Positions 1 to 12,123 of a stretch of 64,000 nt of DNA are shown here, piece by piece. The notes under the pieces are model-generated. The model was given only the letters and a program-made list of their open reading frames with translations, made no database searches and was not told the origin of the DNA. How positions within the stretch are numbered: position 1 is the stretch's first letter; every line of letters starts with the position of its first letter. Source of the stretch: Thermothielavioides terrestris NRRL 8126 (lineage: Eukaryota > Ascomycota > Sordariomycetes > Sordariales > Chaetomiaceae); the NCBI RefSeq assembly GCF_000226115.1, contig NC_016460.1, positions 3,596,001-3,660,000 of the forward strand, given 5' to 3'. Both the position numbers and the translations under genes were made by a program.

Positions 1-60
1 CTGCGCTCGGACACAAGAGAGGATGCATGGTTCGCAGGCTAACACTCTGGGTGATTCCAG

Positions 61-444
61 CGGCCGTGAAACCATCTGCCGTGTTACTGGTGGTATGAAG
101 GTCAAGGCCGACCGCGACGAGTCTTCCCCCTACGCCGCCATGTTGGCTGCTCAGGACGTCGCGGCCCGCTGCAAGGAGCTCGGAATTACTGCCCTCCACA
201 TCAAGATCCGTGCCACTGGTGGTATGTTTGGCACTGCTGGTCCTGCTCTTTCGCTTGGAGCGCGCTTTTTTCTGACACTTGTGCCTTCGCAGGTAACGGC
301 ACCAAGACCCCTGGTCCTGGCGCCCAGTCCGCCCTCCGCGCTCTCGCCCGGTCTGGCATGAAGATTGGCCGCATTGAGGACGTTACCCCGACCCCGTCTG
401 ACTCGACTCGCCGCAAGGGCGGTCGCCGTGGTCGCCGTCTCTAA
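61..444 (+). CDS. RPS14: 40S ribosomal protein S14 (uS11), 3' part, 5' truncated
   Basis: Cytosolic small-subunit ribosomal protein uS11, part of the 40S platform near the 3' end of 18S rRNA. Two exons are visible: 61..221 and 293..444. The first encodes the uS11 core ([19 protein letters not shown], then [14 protein letters not shown]). The second gives [20 protein letters not shown] and the basic C-terminus [11 protein letters not shown] before TAA. The intron 222..292 begins GTATGT and ends CGCAG, and splits a glycine codon. Positions 1-60 look like the end of a further intron: a GCTAAC branch-type site at 38-43 is followed by an AG at 59-60. The start codon and first exons therefore lie outside the window. 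Orthologue of Neurospora crp-2. Identification is firm; the acceptor at 60/61 is inferred. Confidence 0.93.
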
Positions 445-1326
445 ATATCTTGGGGCTGGTCGTGGCGTTCTGGGGAGGATTCGGTTCTCGCTTGGGTTCT
501 TGCTGTGGCGTTGACAACTACGAGGGGAACGGCTTGAGATTGCCTGGTCTCCATATCCTGGCGCTTGTCACATGTTGCTTAATGGCACACCTGCAGCAGA
601 TGAGATAGAGAATCAAACGGAGCTACAAAGGTAGCCCGGAACAACGCTGCCTTGCGTCTAGGTCATCCGCGACTCCGAGTCATCGGTTCATCGGTTCTTT
701 TTTGAAACAAACATCACCCTGACTCCTGGATTTCTGTCATGTCAGTATGTCCTGGTCGCGAGAAACATAGGCGCAAACGCTGAATTGCACGCATCCCGCC
801 AACTGATGAGCAAGTCAAATCACCATATTCACGGCCCGACCTTTACCCCGGCTGTCTTTGGCACAAGTACCCGGCCTTCCTCGCATAGTCAAAATGTCGG
901 GGGGGGGGGAGAGTTGGGGGGGGGGTGGGGGGGGAGGGGGGGGGGAGAGAACGAGCACTTGCAGCCCACCAGTTGTTAGAGGATAGGTAGCCAAGTGCTC
1001 GAGGACGGCTACAGTGAGGAACCAAATGGACTTTTGCTGCGGCCAGTGGCTGTTCGATACGCTCAAGTTGGCAAGTCACCATCTCGCCGTACCTTGTCAG
1101 CTGTATCTCCCCATGTGTTCGGAGCCCCACACAGAGCAGCCCACCAGACGAATGGGGACCCCAAACGAAAAGAAAAGGGAAGGGAAAATGAAATGTCATT
1201 CTTCTCTGCCTTTCCTGGTCTACTGTGGCGCAAAGCATCAGCACAACGAGGACCAATTTTGGGACGTAACATGCCCAGCCCCAATGCCAAATCAAACGAG
1301 AGTCATGTAACCCCATCGCCCCAAGC
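445..1326. other. intergenic region between convergent RPS14 and NIP1
   Basis: 882 bases between two genes transcribed towards each other, so it should hold both 3' UTRs. No conserved reading frame was recognised. The main feature is an interrupted G-rich tract on the plus strand at about 899-946. The 261-codon frame that crosses it on the minus strand is low-complexity and is not believed. Confidence 0.7.
899..946 (+). repeat. interrupted poly-G tract
   Basis: Several runs of 8-11 G separated by single A or T or short GAG/TT interruptions, all on the plus strand. With four or more G-runs close together the tract could form a G-quadruplex on this strand (inference). It sits between two convergent genes. 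Confidence 0.85.
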
Positions 1327-4029
1327 CTAAGCACGAACCGCAGCACCCAGAGCACCACCCGTGAACTGCGTGCCACCGGCCTGCCGCTGAGTGTTACCGC
1401 CAGTCCTTGCGCCGCCCCTGCCAGTCCGTTGGCCAGCGCCCCTCTGACCGCCCTGCCTTCCATCCTTCCTGCTGAAAGCGTTTGCTGACCCTTGCGTCTT
1501 AACCTCGAGAGTGCGCTCGTTTGTCTCGATGAGCGCGCTGGCCTTGTCCGAGAGGGCCAGCGCCAAACTCTGGAGACGGCTGAGCTCCACACCCTTGCGG
1601 AAGATGACAGTCTCGGTGACCTGATCAAGAGCGGCGGCGAGCTCCTCGTGGTTGATCATTTTGCTAACCACGGCAGCCACCTTGGCTGGGTCGAGCTCGA
1701 ACATGCTGCTCAAAGTCTCGATGGCCAAGGTGTCATAGAAAGGAGCATACGTGAAAAGGTATGTCCGAAGACCCTCCTCCTGGATCTGCTTGGCGAGCAT
1801 CGCCTTGATCTCGTCCGCACTCGGCATGAGATCCCAAATCTTGATGCTGTGGATGAACTGAATAGCCTTCTTCCATTCACCAGCCGCAAGAGCCTTGGAT
1901 GCCTGCATGACGTGGTCTCGAGTGTTCTCCGGCGGGCCCGTGAAGATTTGCCGCTCGTGATACTCAAGCATGCGACGGTACGTCTTGCTGATGACGCGCT
2001 TCTTGATGTCCGGCGAAGAGCCAGTTTGGGCCAGAAGCGGGATCTCGAGGAGCATGCTGCACGTCAGATAGACGCACTCGAGGAGCTCCAGGTTGATGTG
2101 CATGTGGAAGGGGAGCTGCCGTTGCTTCTCAAGTCGCTCCTGCTCCGGTGTGACTTGGCTGTACCGCTGGATCATCACACCTTGAGCGAGGAGCTCCTTT
2201 TGGCGCCCGCTGCCACAGATATCTTGCAGCGTATGTTGAGCATCATACACCAGGCCCCTCCGGAAGGCGCAGAGGCCGACCTGGACAAGCGTGCGGTTGT
2301 AGAGAATCTGGGTGGCGATGTCGAAGTTGGCGATGTTCTCCTGCAAGTGCGAGGTGAGCATCATGTCGCGGGCCTTGTAATACTCGTCATGCAACGCCAA
2401 GAAGTAGATCTGGCAGAGCATTGCACGAGCGCGGATGATGCCCTCGCTGTTCTCGAAGAGATAGCTGCAGAGAGTGTGGACGAGCTTCGCCGCATCGCCG
2501 GCCAGGCTCCGGGGTGTGATCGTGGAATCGATGCTGCTTGAGACTTGTTTCCACGAGTTTTCCTCCAGAATCTTCACCACCTGGGCGGGCTGAGACTAGT
2601 TAGCGAGGACGCGTGAAAGCGGACGATGCGCTTTTTCTGTCCGACGCACCTTGAAGTAGACGTGATCCAGCCGACGCTGGATAATCCGGTTCAAGCTCTC
2701 TTGCGGAACTTCGAGCGAAGCATCCTTCTGGATGGTCTCGTAGTAAAGAAGACCTTGCAGGATAATGTTGTACAGGGACGCCTCGTCCGTCAGTCTCTCG
2801 ATGTACTCCGAGGTGTGGGGGTCGATGCTCTGCAACGAGCGGGTGAGTTCGTCGTCCAGGCGTTCGATGTAGGACACAACACTGCCAGGAACCTTGATGT
2901 ACTTGTCATCAGGCCCTAGAACAGGGGTTTTCTCATCATCGTCCCACTCCTCCGCGTTCTCAATCACAACGTGGTCCTTGTGTGTCTCGAGGAGCGCGAG
3001 GAGAGCCCTGAGTTCCTTCTCCGCAGCCTTCCAGTGCTCCAGAGGCATTGAGGTAGTTGTGCCGGAGCCGAGATCAAACCGAGCCGAAACCAGAGTCTGA
3101 AGCACGCGGATTTTGAGGTAAGGAGTCTCGGCAACCTTGTTGAGCTCTTCCATGATCCTGATCTGCTCCAAACGGTCGGTGTTCTTCCGGCCTCTGGATT
3201 CGAGGATGGCACGGAGGTGCTTCTGAATGCTCTCGGGAGAAAACGGAATGGCTTTGCCGCGCTTGTCAACTCTGGCAAATCCCTTCTCCTCTTCGTCCGC
3301 CGCTTCTTCGGGAGCAAGACTGTCCTGGAACTTGACCTTGGTGGGTTTCGGCAGCGGGGCTTCCTCCTCGTCCGACTCCATGAAGGCATCGCGGTCTTGT
3401 CTGAACGCATCGATCTGGGACTGATAGTCTTTGTTGTTCTTTTTGATGCGTTGCTTGACGGCATTGAGGCCGCGGGCGTTTGTGGCATTCATCTTCTTCG
3501 GTGTGACCTTCTGCTTGGCCAGAGTCTCATTCAGAAAGTCTTCCAATTCAGTGATGCACTTGATGTACGACTTCGGAGCCTTGCCGCCATCTTGAAGCTT
3601 CACGACCTGGCGGTTGAGCTTGTCGAATTCTAGGTCAAGTTAGCCCTGTGCCCCGCCGCCGTGAACGGGAAACACACCATTCGCGATCGACCCCCAGTCG
3701 TTGATCTTCTGGCCATTCTGGATGGCAGTGATGGTGGCCTCGAGCTCTTCAAAGCGCTTGTCCTTGGCACTCTTGACCTTGGTCGTGCCCTCGACATCGC
3801 TCTCCTCACTTTCGGATGATGCCTGATCGACCAGGAACCGGGACAAGCCCTTTTTCTGCGCTCCGGCTTCATCATCGCTGGATTCCTCCTCCTCCTCCTC
3901 TTCCTCCTCGGAAGACTCCTGCTCCTCCTGCTCCTCCTCCTCTTCCTCCTCGGAGGTCGAGTACAGTTCCTCCTCGTCCGAGCTGCTCTCGGTCGAGCTG
4001 TCGTCGCCGCCGCGGAAGAACCGAGACAT
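1327..4029 (-). CDS. NIP1: eukaryotic translation initiation factor 3 subunit C (NIP1)
   Basis: Core subunit of the cytosolic eIF3 complex, which binds the 40S subunit and eIF1/eIF5. Model: complement(1327..2589, 2650..3629, 3678..4029), 864 aa, usual for fungal eIF3c. The start [12 protein letters not shown] opens the classic N-terminus, followed by a Ser/Glu-rich acidic segment to about residue 70. Intron 1 (3630..3677) is 48 nt with GTGTGT and CTAACTTGACCTAG; splicing joins SIAN to [15 protein letters not shown]. Intron 2 (2590..2649) has GTGCGT and CTAACTAGTCTCAG and joins DHVYFK to [13 protein letters not shown]. The C-terminal third carries the PCI region (for example [20 protein letters not shown]) and ends in an RG/GG-rich tail. 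It is divergent from PRP8, with an 859-bp shared upstream region. A 349-codon antisense frame inside it is a shadow. Confidence 0.95.
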
Positions 4030-4888
4030 GGTGAATGTCAGAACCTAATCAGGCGCAAATCCGAGTCGAGAGCTGTTCGCGGGATTCGGCGATTCAGAAG
4101 CGGCGTCGTGCTTTGCCAGCGATTGCAGAGCAAAACTGAATGGAGGGGTTCAATAATAAATTTTCGCTGAAAGGTGATTTTTGGTGGGGCGATTCGGGGC
4201 TTAGCGACTTGCGGCGAGTGGGAAAGCGGCAATCCATCCACCCGTCGACCCTTGCCACCGCAGTGACGCCAGCTGGTGAGTATCAAAGAAGCCGCCACTC
4301 CAGGCAAGATGGCGTTTTTCAGGATAGAGACCTGTAAGCGGGGGATGCACCTTTGTTGACGAAAGTGATCAGAATAGAAGCGACTATATGAGAAGCACAT
4401 GAAGTACGGAGCGCTACGGAATATCTACATAAAATACGTAAAGTTAACAGGTGGCGGCACCAGCCACTGAGAGAACGGCAGGTGAACTAACATGTGGCGG
4501 TGGAAATTACGATACGTATTCATACGTACTAGTTTTGCGCTATGTTACGGTATGAGATTAACTATCGGGGCGGCACAGTAAACGGGGCTCTGACATGCTG
4601 CGCGTGAGCATCTTGGCGCCGCCAGCTTCGCGAGGGAGCTCCGAGATTTTTTGTATCGAACATCAGCAAACTCCCGGCGTTATCAAAGCCAACGCCGCAA
4701 ACGCGACATACCCGCTTCTGATAGTTAAGGGATCGCTGCTTTCATTTCCTTTTTTATGGAGGCTTTCTCCAACGCAACTTTTGATTGACATCGGCGCGAG
4801 AGCGCAGCCGCACCGACTTGCCCCGCCCGACAAGTCGAGCCACCAAGTCTCCTGGTGACGCTGCCGTGGGCTGTCAAACAATCTCGAT
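4030..4888. promoter_or_regulatory. divergent promoter region NIP1 / PRP8
   Basis: 859 bases between the start codons of two head-to-head housekeeping genes. It must contain both 5' UTRs and both promoters. No TATA box or coding frame stands out. The middle (about 4400-4560) is relatively AT-rich, with several TACG/ATACGTA words such as ATACGTATTCATACGTA near 4512. Confidence 0.55.
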
Positions 4889-7800
4889 ATGTCTTCACTC
4901 CCGCCGCCGCCGCCTCCTCCTGGCTGGGGGCCTCCTCCGCCGCCGCCAACCCCGCCGCCGCCGGGCCCTCCGTCCTCACTGCCTCCGCCTCCTGCGATCC
5001 CGGCGCCGCCTCCTCCAGGCTACCTACCACCGACCGACCCGCAAATCGCCAAGTTCGCGCAGAAGAAGAAAGAATGGCTCCGCATGCAGCGCAACCGATT
5101 CGGCGAGAAGAGGAAGGGCGGTTTCGTGGAGACGCAAAAGGCCGACATGCCTCCGGAGCACCTGCGCAAGATCGTCAAGGATATCGGAGATGTCTCGCAG
5201 AAGAAGTACACCAGCGACAAGCGCAGCTATCTGGGTGCGCTGAAGTTCATGCCGCACGCAGTAATGAAACTGCTGGAGAACATGCCGATGCCGTGGGAAT
5301 CCGCGAGGGAGGTCAAGGTGCTATACCACGTCAATGGCTGCTTGACCCTTGTCAACGAGATACCCCGGGTCATCGAGCCAGTCTTCTTTGCGCAGTGGGC
5401 AACCATGTGGACCACGATGCGGAAAGAGAAGAGCGACCGGAGACTGTTCAAGCGCATGCGGTTTCCGCCGTTCGACGACGAGGAGCCGCCCCTGTCCTGG
5501 TCCGAGAACATCGAGGATGTTGAGCCGCTGGAGCCTATCCAGATGGAACTCGACGAGGAGGAAGAGGCCCCCGTCTATGAATGGTTCTACGACCACCAGC
5601 CGCTTCTCGACACGTCGCACGTGAACGGGCCGAGCTACAGGAGATGGAACCTTACGCTCCCGCAGATGGCAAGCTTGTACCGCCTGAGTCTGCCGTTGGT
5701 GTCCGATGTCGTGGACCCGAACTACTTCTATCTCTTTGAGCTGAAGAGCTTCCTCACCGCCAAGGCGCTGAACGTGGCGTTGCCAGGCGGCCCTCGCTTC
5801 GAACCGCTCTACAAGGACATCGACCCCAACGATGAGGACTTCGGCGAGTTCAACGCGATGGACCGCATCATTTTCCGCACCCCCATCCGGACCGAGTGCC
5901 GTGTTTCCTACCCATACCTGTACAATGCGCTGCCGCGAAGCGTGCATCTCTCCTGGCATTCTCATCCCCAGATTGTGTATTCCAGGACGGAGGATCACAA
6001 TCTCCCTGCCTTTTATTTCGACAGCAGCATCAACCCCATCTCCTCGCGGGCTGTTGCCCCGAAGAACATCACGGTCAGCCACGAAGATGAACTTTTTGGC
6101 CAGGGCAACATCGAGGAGCCGGAGGAGGAGGCGTTTGAGCTCCCCGCTGCGGTTGAACCCTTCTTAGCGGACGAGGAGCTATACACGGAAGACACAGCGT
6201 CCGCGATTGAGCTGTGGTGGGCGCCCTACCCCTTCGACCGCCGGTCAGGGCGCATGGTGCGGGCTCAGGACGTGCCCCTTGTCAAGCACTGGTACCTCGA
6301 GCACTGCCCGCCCAAGCAGCCGGTCAAAGTTCGGGTCTCCTACCAGAAGCTCCTCAAGACCTACGTGCTCAACGAACTGCACAAGAAGAGGCCCAAGTCA
6401 CTGCAGAAGCAGAACCTGCTCAAGACTCTGAAGCAGACGAAGTTCTTCCAGCAGACGACGATTGACTGGGTCGAAGCTGGCCTCCAAGTGTGCCGCCAAG
6501 GCTTCAACATGCTCAACCTGTTGATTCACCGGAAGAACCTCACATACCTTCATCTCGACTACAACTTCAATCTCAAACCCGTCAAGACCTTGACGACCAA
6601 GGAGCGGAAGAAGTCCCGATTTGGAAACGCCTTCCACTTGATGCGAGAAATTCTACGCCTGACTAAGCTCATTGTCGATGCTCAGGTGCAGTACCGGCTT
6701 GGAAACATCGACGCTTTCCAACTCGCTGATGGCATCCTTTACGCCTTCAACCACGTCGGGCAGCTGACGGGCATGTACCGATACAAGTACAAGCTGATGC
6801 ACCAGATTCGCTCTTGCAAAGATCTGAAGCACTTGATCTACTACCGGTTCAACGCTGGCCCGGTTGGCAAAGGGCCGGGCTGTGGCTTCTGGGCGCCCGC
6901 ATGGAGAGTTTGGCTGTTTTTCATGCGCGGCATCATCCCGCTGCTCGAGCGCTGGCTTGGAAACCTTCTCTCGCGTCAGTTCGAGGGTCGCCACAGCAAG
7001 GGAGTGGCCAAGACCGTGACGAAGCAGCGTGTCGAATCGCACTTCGATCTGGAGCTGCGCGCCTCGGTCATGGCTGACCTGATGGACATGATGCCGGAGG
7101 GGATCAAGCAGAGCAAGGTCAATACGGTGCTGCAGCACCTCTCGGAGGCCTGGAGGTGTTGGAAGAGCAACATTCCTTGGAAGGTGCCGGGCTTGCCTGC
7201 CGCCATCGAGAACATCATCCTGCGTTACGTCAAGGCCAAAGCCGACTGGTGGATATCAGTCGCCCACTACAACCGAGAGCGCATCCGCAGGGGCGCCACT
7301 GTCGACAAGACTGTGGCCAAGAAGAACGTCGGACGTTTGACCCGCCTGTGGCTCAAGGCCGAGCAGGAAAGACAGCACAACCACATGAAAGACGGCCCGT
7401 ACGTCTCGTCGGAGGAAGCTGTCGCAATCTACACGACAACAGTCCATTGGCTCGAGTCTCGGAAGTTTTCACCCATCCCCTTCCCGAGCGTCTCGTACAA
7501 GCATGACACGAAGATCTTGATCTTGGCGCTTGAGCGCTTGCGGGAGGCCTACTCCACCAAGGGCAGGTTGAACCAGAGCCAGCGGGAGGAGCTCGCTTTG
7601 ATCGAGCAGGCATACGACAGCCCCGGGACCACCCTGGAGCGGATCAAGCGCTTCCTCCTGACGCAGCGGGCGTTCAAAGAGGTCGGCATCGATATGAACG
7701 ACAACTACAGCACCATCAATCCCGTTTATGACATCGAGCCCATCGAGAAGATTAGCGATGCCTATCTCGACCAGTATCTCTGGTACCAAGCCGATCAGCG

Positions 7801-10296
7801 CCACCTGTTCCCTGCCTGGATCAAGCCTTCTGATTCCGAAGTACCGCCGCTTCTCGTCTACAAGTGGTGTCAGGGCATCAACAACCTCGACAGGGTCTGG
7901 GAAACAGCGAATGGGGAGTGCAACGTCATGATCGAAACGCAGCTGTCGAAGGTCTACGAGAAGATCGAGCTGACCCTGCTCAACTCGCTCCTGCGCCTAA
8001 TCATGGATCACAACTTGGCGGACTACATCACTGCCAAGAACAATGTCACACTGACTTACAAAGACATGAGTCACGTCAACAGCTACGGCATGATCCGCGG
8101 GCTTCAGTTCTCTGCATTCGTCTTCCAGTACTACGGCCTGATCCTCGACCTCTTGCTTCTTGGCCCTCAGCGTGCGTCGGAGATTGCGGGGCCGCCCCAG
8201 AGTCCCAACGATTTCCTCCAGTTCCAGGACCGCGAGACAGAAACGAGACATCCTATCAGGCTCTACACCAGGTACATCGACAAGATCTGGGTGTTCCTGC
8301 GCTTCACCGCCGACGAGTCTAGGGACCTCATTCAACGCTTCCTCACGGAACAGCCTGATCCTAACTTTGAGAACGTGATCGGCTACAAGAGCAAGAAGTG
8401 TTGGCCCAGGGATTCCCGCATGCGCCTGATGAGACACGATGTGAATCTTGGGAGGGCCGTTTTCTGGGACCTCAAGAACCGGCTTCCGAGGTCGGTGACG
8501 ACGATTGAGTGGGACGACACGTTCGCTAGCGTGTACAGCAGGGACAACCCCAACCTGCTGTTCTCAATGTGCGGCTTTGAAGTGCGCATTCTGCCCAAGA
8601 TTCGTAACCAGAATGACGAGTTCCCAGTCAAGGACAGCGTCTGGTCGCTGGTGGACAACACCACGAAAGAACGGACGGCACACGCCTTCCTCCAGGTGAC
8701 CGAAGAGGACATCCAGAAGTTCAACAATCGCATCCGCCAGATTCTGATGTCGTCCGGCTCCACAACCTTCACCAAGATCGCCAACAAGTGGAACACCGCC
8801 TTGATCGCCCTGTTCACGTACTACCGCGAGGCGGCGGTCTCGACGGTGAATCTGCTTGATACGATTGTCAAGTGCGAGACCAAGATTCAGACTCGCGTCA
8901 AGATTGGCCTCAACTCCAAGATGCCCTCGCGTTTCCCGCCCGCTGTGTTCTACACGCCCAAGGAACTCGGCGGCCTCGGCATGATTTCGGGCTCTCACAT
9001 CTTGATTCCGGCAAGTGACAAACGCTGGTGCAAGCAGACCGATGTCGGTATCACCCACTTCCGAGCGGGCATGTCCCACGACGAAGAAACCTTGATTCCG
9101 AACATCTTCCGTTATATCATTCCATGGGAGGCCGAGTTCATCGATTCGCAGCGCGTGTGGACGGAGTATTCGCAGAAGCGCCTCGAGGCGAACCAGCAGA
9201 ACAGGAGACTGACGTTGGAGGATCTCGAGGATAGCTGGGATCGCGGATTGCCCCGCATCAACACGCTATTCCAAAAGGACCGCAGCACTCTCAGCTTCGA
9301 CAAGGGATTCCGCGCCCGGGCGGAGTTCAAGATCTACCAGCTCATGAAGAGCAACCCGTTCTGGTGGACAAGCCAGAGACATGACGGCAAGCTGTGGAAT
9401 CTCAATGCCTACCGGACCGATGTCATCCAAGCCCTGGGTGGTGTCGAGACCATCCTAGAGCACACCCTCTTCAAGGCGACCGGTTTCCCGTCCTGGGAAG
9501 GCCTGTTTTGGGAGAGGGCCTCGGGCTTTGAGCAGTCCATGCAGTTCAAGAAGTTGACCAACGCCCAGCGGTCTGGTCTGAATCAGATTCCCAACCGACG
9601 CTTCACCCTCTGGTGGTCTCCGTGAGTAGCCCCTCATCTTCTCATCTGCCTCTCCCCGTTCCCCCTCCCTCTTCCGCAGTTTCCCTTCTTTATTCGATAG
9701 TTCACAGCTAATCTGTCATGTAAAAAAACAGAACTATCAACAGAGCGAACGTTTATGTCGGTTTCCAAGTGCAGCTGGATCTCACTGGTATCTTTCTCCA
9801 CGGAAAGATCCCGACGTTGAAGATCTCGCTCATCCAAATCTTCCGGGCTCACTTGTGGCAAAAGATTCACGAGTCTGTTGTCATGGATCTCTGCCAGGTC
9901 TTCGACCAGGAGCTGGAGGCTTTGAGCATCGAGTCGGTGCAGAAGGAGACTATCCACCCCAGGAAGTCTTACAAGATGAACAGCTCTTGCGCAGACATCC
10001 AGCTGTTCGCAAGCCACAAGTGGAACGTCACTCGGCCATCGCTCCTCTTCGACAACAAGGATGTGATTGAGCCGACCACGACGAGCAAGTTCTGGATCGA
10101 CGTGCAGCTTCGCTACGGCGACTACGACTCCCACGACATCGAGAGATACGTCAGGGCGAAGTACCTTGACTACACGACAGACAGCATGAGCCTGTACCCG
10201 TCCCCGACGGGCCTGATGATCGGTATTGACCTGGCGTACAACCTCTACTCAGCTTACGGGCAATACTTCCCGGGGCTGAAGACCCTCATCCAGCAG

Positions 10297-10328
<32 letters not shown>

Positions 10329-12123
10329 GCTCTACGTGTTGCGCGAGCGCATTCGCAAAGGTCTGCAGCTCTACGCATCCGAGAGCAACCAAGAGTTCCT
10401 GAACTCCCAGAATTACTCGGAGTTGTTCAGCAACCAGACACAGCTCTTCATCGACGACACCAACGTCTATCGGGTCACGATCCACAAGACATTTGAAGGC
10501 AACCTAACGACGAAGCCGATCAATGGCGCCATCTTCATATTCAACCCCCGCACGGGCCAGCTGTTCCTCAAGATCATCCACACCAGTGTCTGGGCTGGAC
10601 AGAAACGTCTAGGCCAACTGGCAAAGTGGAAGACGGCCGAAGAAGTTGCGGCCCTGATCAGGTCGCTTCCTGTCGAAGAGCAGCCGAAGCAGCTGATCGT
10701 CACGCGCAAAGGCCTGCTCGATCCTCTGGAAGTCAACCTCTTGGATTTCCCCAACATCTCCATCCGTGCGTCGGAGCTGCAGCTGCCCTTCCAAGCTGCT
10801 ATGAAGGTGGAAAAGTTGGGCGATATGATCCTGCGTGCCACGGAACCCCAGATGGTGCTTTTCAACCTCTACGACGAGTGGCTCAAGAGCATCTCGTCGT
10901 ACACTGCCTTCTCCCGCCTGATCCTCATCCTCAGAGCCTTGCACGTCAACCAAGACAAGACGAAGCTCATCCTCCGGCCAGACAAGACGGTGATCACCCA
11001 GGACCACCATATCTGGCCATCTCTCTCGGATGAGGACTGGATCAAGGTGGAAATGCAGCTGCGCGACCTGATTCTCAATGACTACGGCAAGAAGAATAAC
11101 GTGAATGTCTCGAGTCTGACGACCAGCGAAGTCCGGGATATCATTTTGGGGATGGAGATCTCGGCACCCTCGTTGCAGAGACAGCAGGCCGCCGAGATTG
11201 AGAAGCAGCAGCAAGCGCAGCAACAGCTCACTGCTGTCACGACCAAAACGCAGAATGTTCACGGAGAGGAGATCATCGTCACGACAACGTCGCAGTTCGA
11301 GCAGCAGACGTTTGCCTCCAAGACGGAGTGGCGCACTCGGGCCATCGCCACGTCGAACCTGCGCACGCGAGCCAACAACATGTATGTGGCGCCGGTGGAC
11401 AGCGACCTGGACGAGATCACGTACGTGATGCCGAAGAACATTCTCAAGAAGTTCATCACGATCGCGGACCTCCGGGTGCAGGTCGCTGGCTATCTCTACG
11501 GATCGTCGCCTGGCGACAATGACCAGGTCAAGGAGATCAAATGCATTGTCATGGTACCGCAGATTGGCGGGCTGCGCAACGTCCAGCTTCCGCAGCAGCT
11601 TCCCCAGCACGAGCTGCTCAGGAACCTGGAGCCCCTCGGCATCATCCACACCATGTCCGGCAACGAACTCCCGTACATGTCTGCGATGGACGTCACGAAC
11701 CATGCCAGATTGGTCGACGCTCACAGCTCCTGGGATGAACAAAAGACGTTGACGATAACTGTGTCGTTCACTCCCGGTAGCGTCTCGCTCTCAGCGTGGG
11801 CCCTCACTCCGCAGGGCTTCAAATGGGGAGCAGAGAACAAGGACATGGGCAGCGACCAGCCTCAGGGCTTCACGACAGCAATGGGCGAGAGGCGGCAGCT
11901 GCTGCTCAGCGACAAGTTCAAAGGCTTCTTCCTGGTCCCTGACACCGGCAAGTGGAATTACAGCTTCATGGGCAGCGCCTTTGGCGGCCTGGAGAAGAAG
12001 CCAATCCATGTGAAGCTGGACACTCCCATGCCGTTCTACAGCGACCAGCACCGTCCGATTCACTTCTCCAGCTTCAACGAGTTGGAGGACATTTGGGTCG
12101 ACAGGCAGGACAATTTTGCATAG
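4889..12123 (+). CDS. PRP8: pre-mRNA-splicing factor PRP8 (U5 snRNP core)
   Basis: Largest and most conserved spliceosomal protein; it scaffolds the U5/U6/U2 catalytic RNA core in the nucleus. Model: join(4889..9621, 9732..12123), 2374 aa, close to the family norm. The single intron (9622..9731) has GTGAGT and ends AAACAG, restoring [22 protein letters not shown]. Order seen: a proline-rich N-terminus (about residues 1-45, typical of filamentous fungi), the NTD/PROCN part, the reverse-transcriptase-like core, the linker and endonuclease-like part ([20 protein letters not shown]), the RNase H-like domain (about 1780-2000), and a C-terminal Jab1/MPN domain starting near [20 protein letters not shown]. 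The extreme C-terminus keeps [14 protein letters not shown], the segment mutated in human retinitis pigmentosa and contacted by BRR2. No intein-like insertion is seen although many fungal PRP8 genes carry one. Its assembly factor AAR2 is encoded 24 kb away. Confidence 0.97.

Noticed and set aside
843..1628. 261-codon minus-strand frame
   Set aside because: Overlaps the eIF3c C-terminus out of frame and runs through the poly-G tract (Pro runs); no start context or family.
1492..2541. 349-codon plus-strand frame
   Set aside because: Exactly antisense to eIF3c coding exon 3; a GC-biased mirror frame with no family resemblance.
10609..11742. 377-codon minus-strand frame
   Set aside because: Antisense to the PRP8 C-terminal domains; no independent signals.
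4889..12123. PRP8 intein
   Set aside because: Many fungal PRP8 genes carry one, but the protein reads continuously through all conserved regions at the intein-free length, and no intein motifs or homing-endonuclease block are present.
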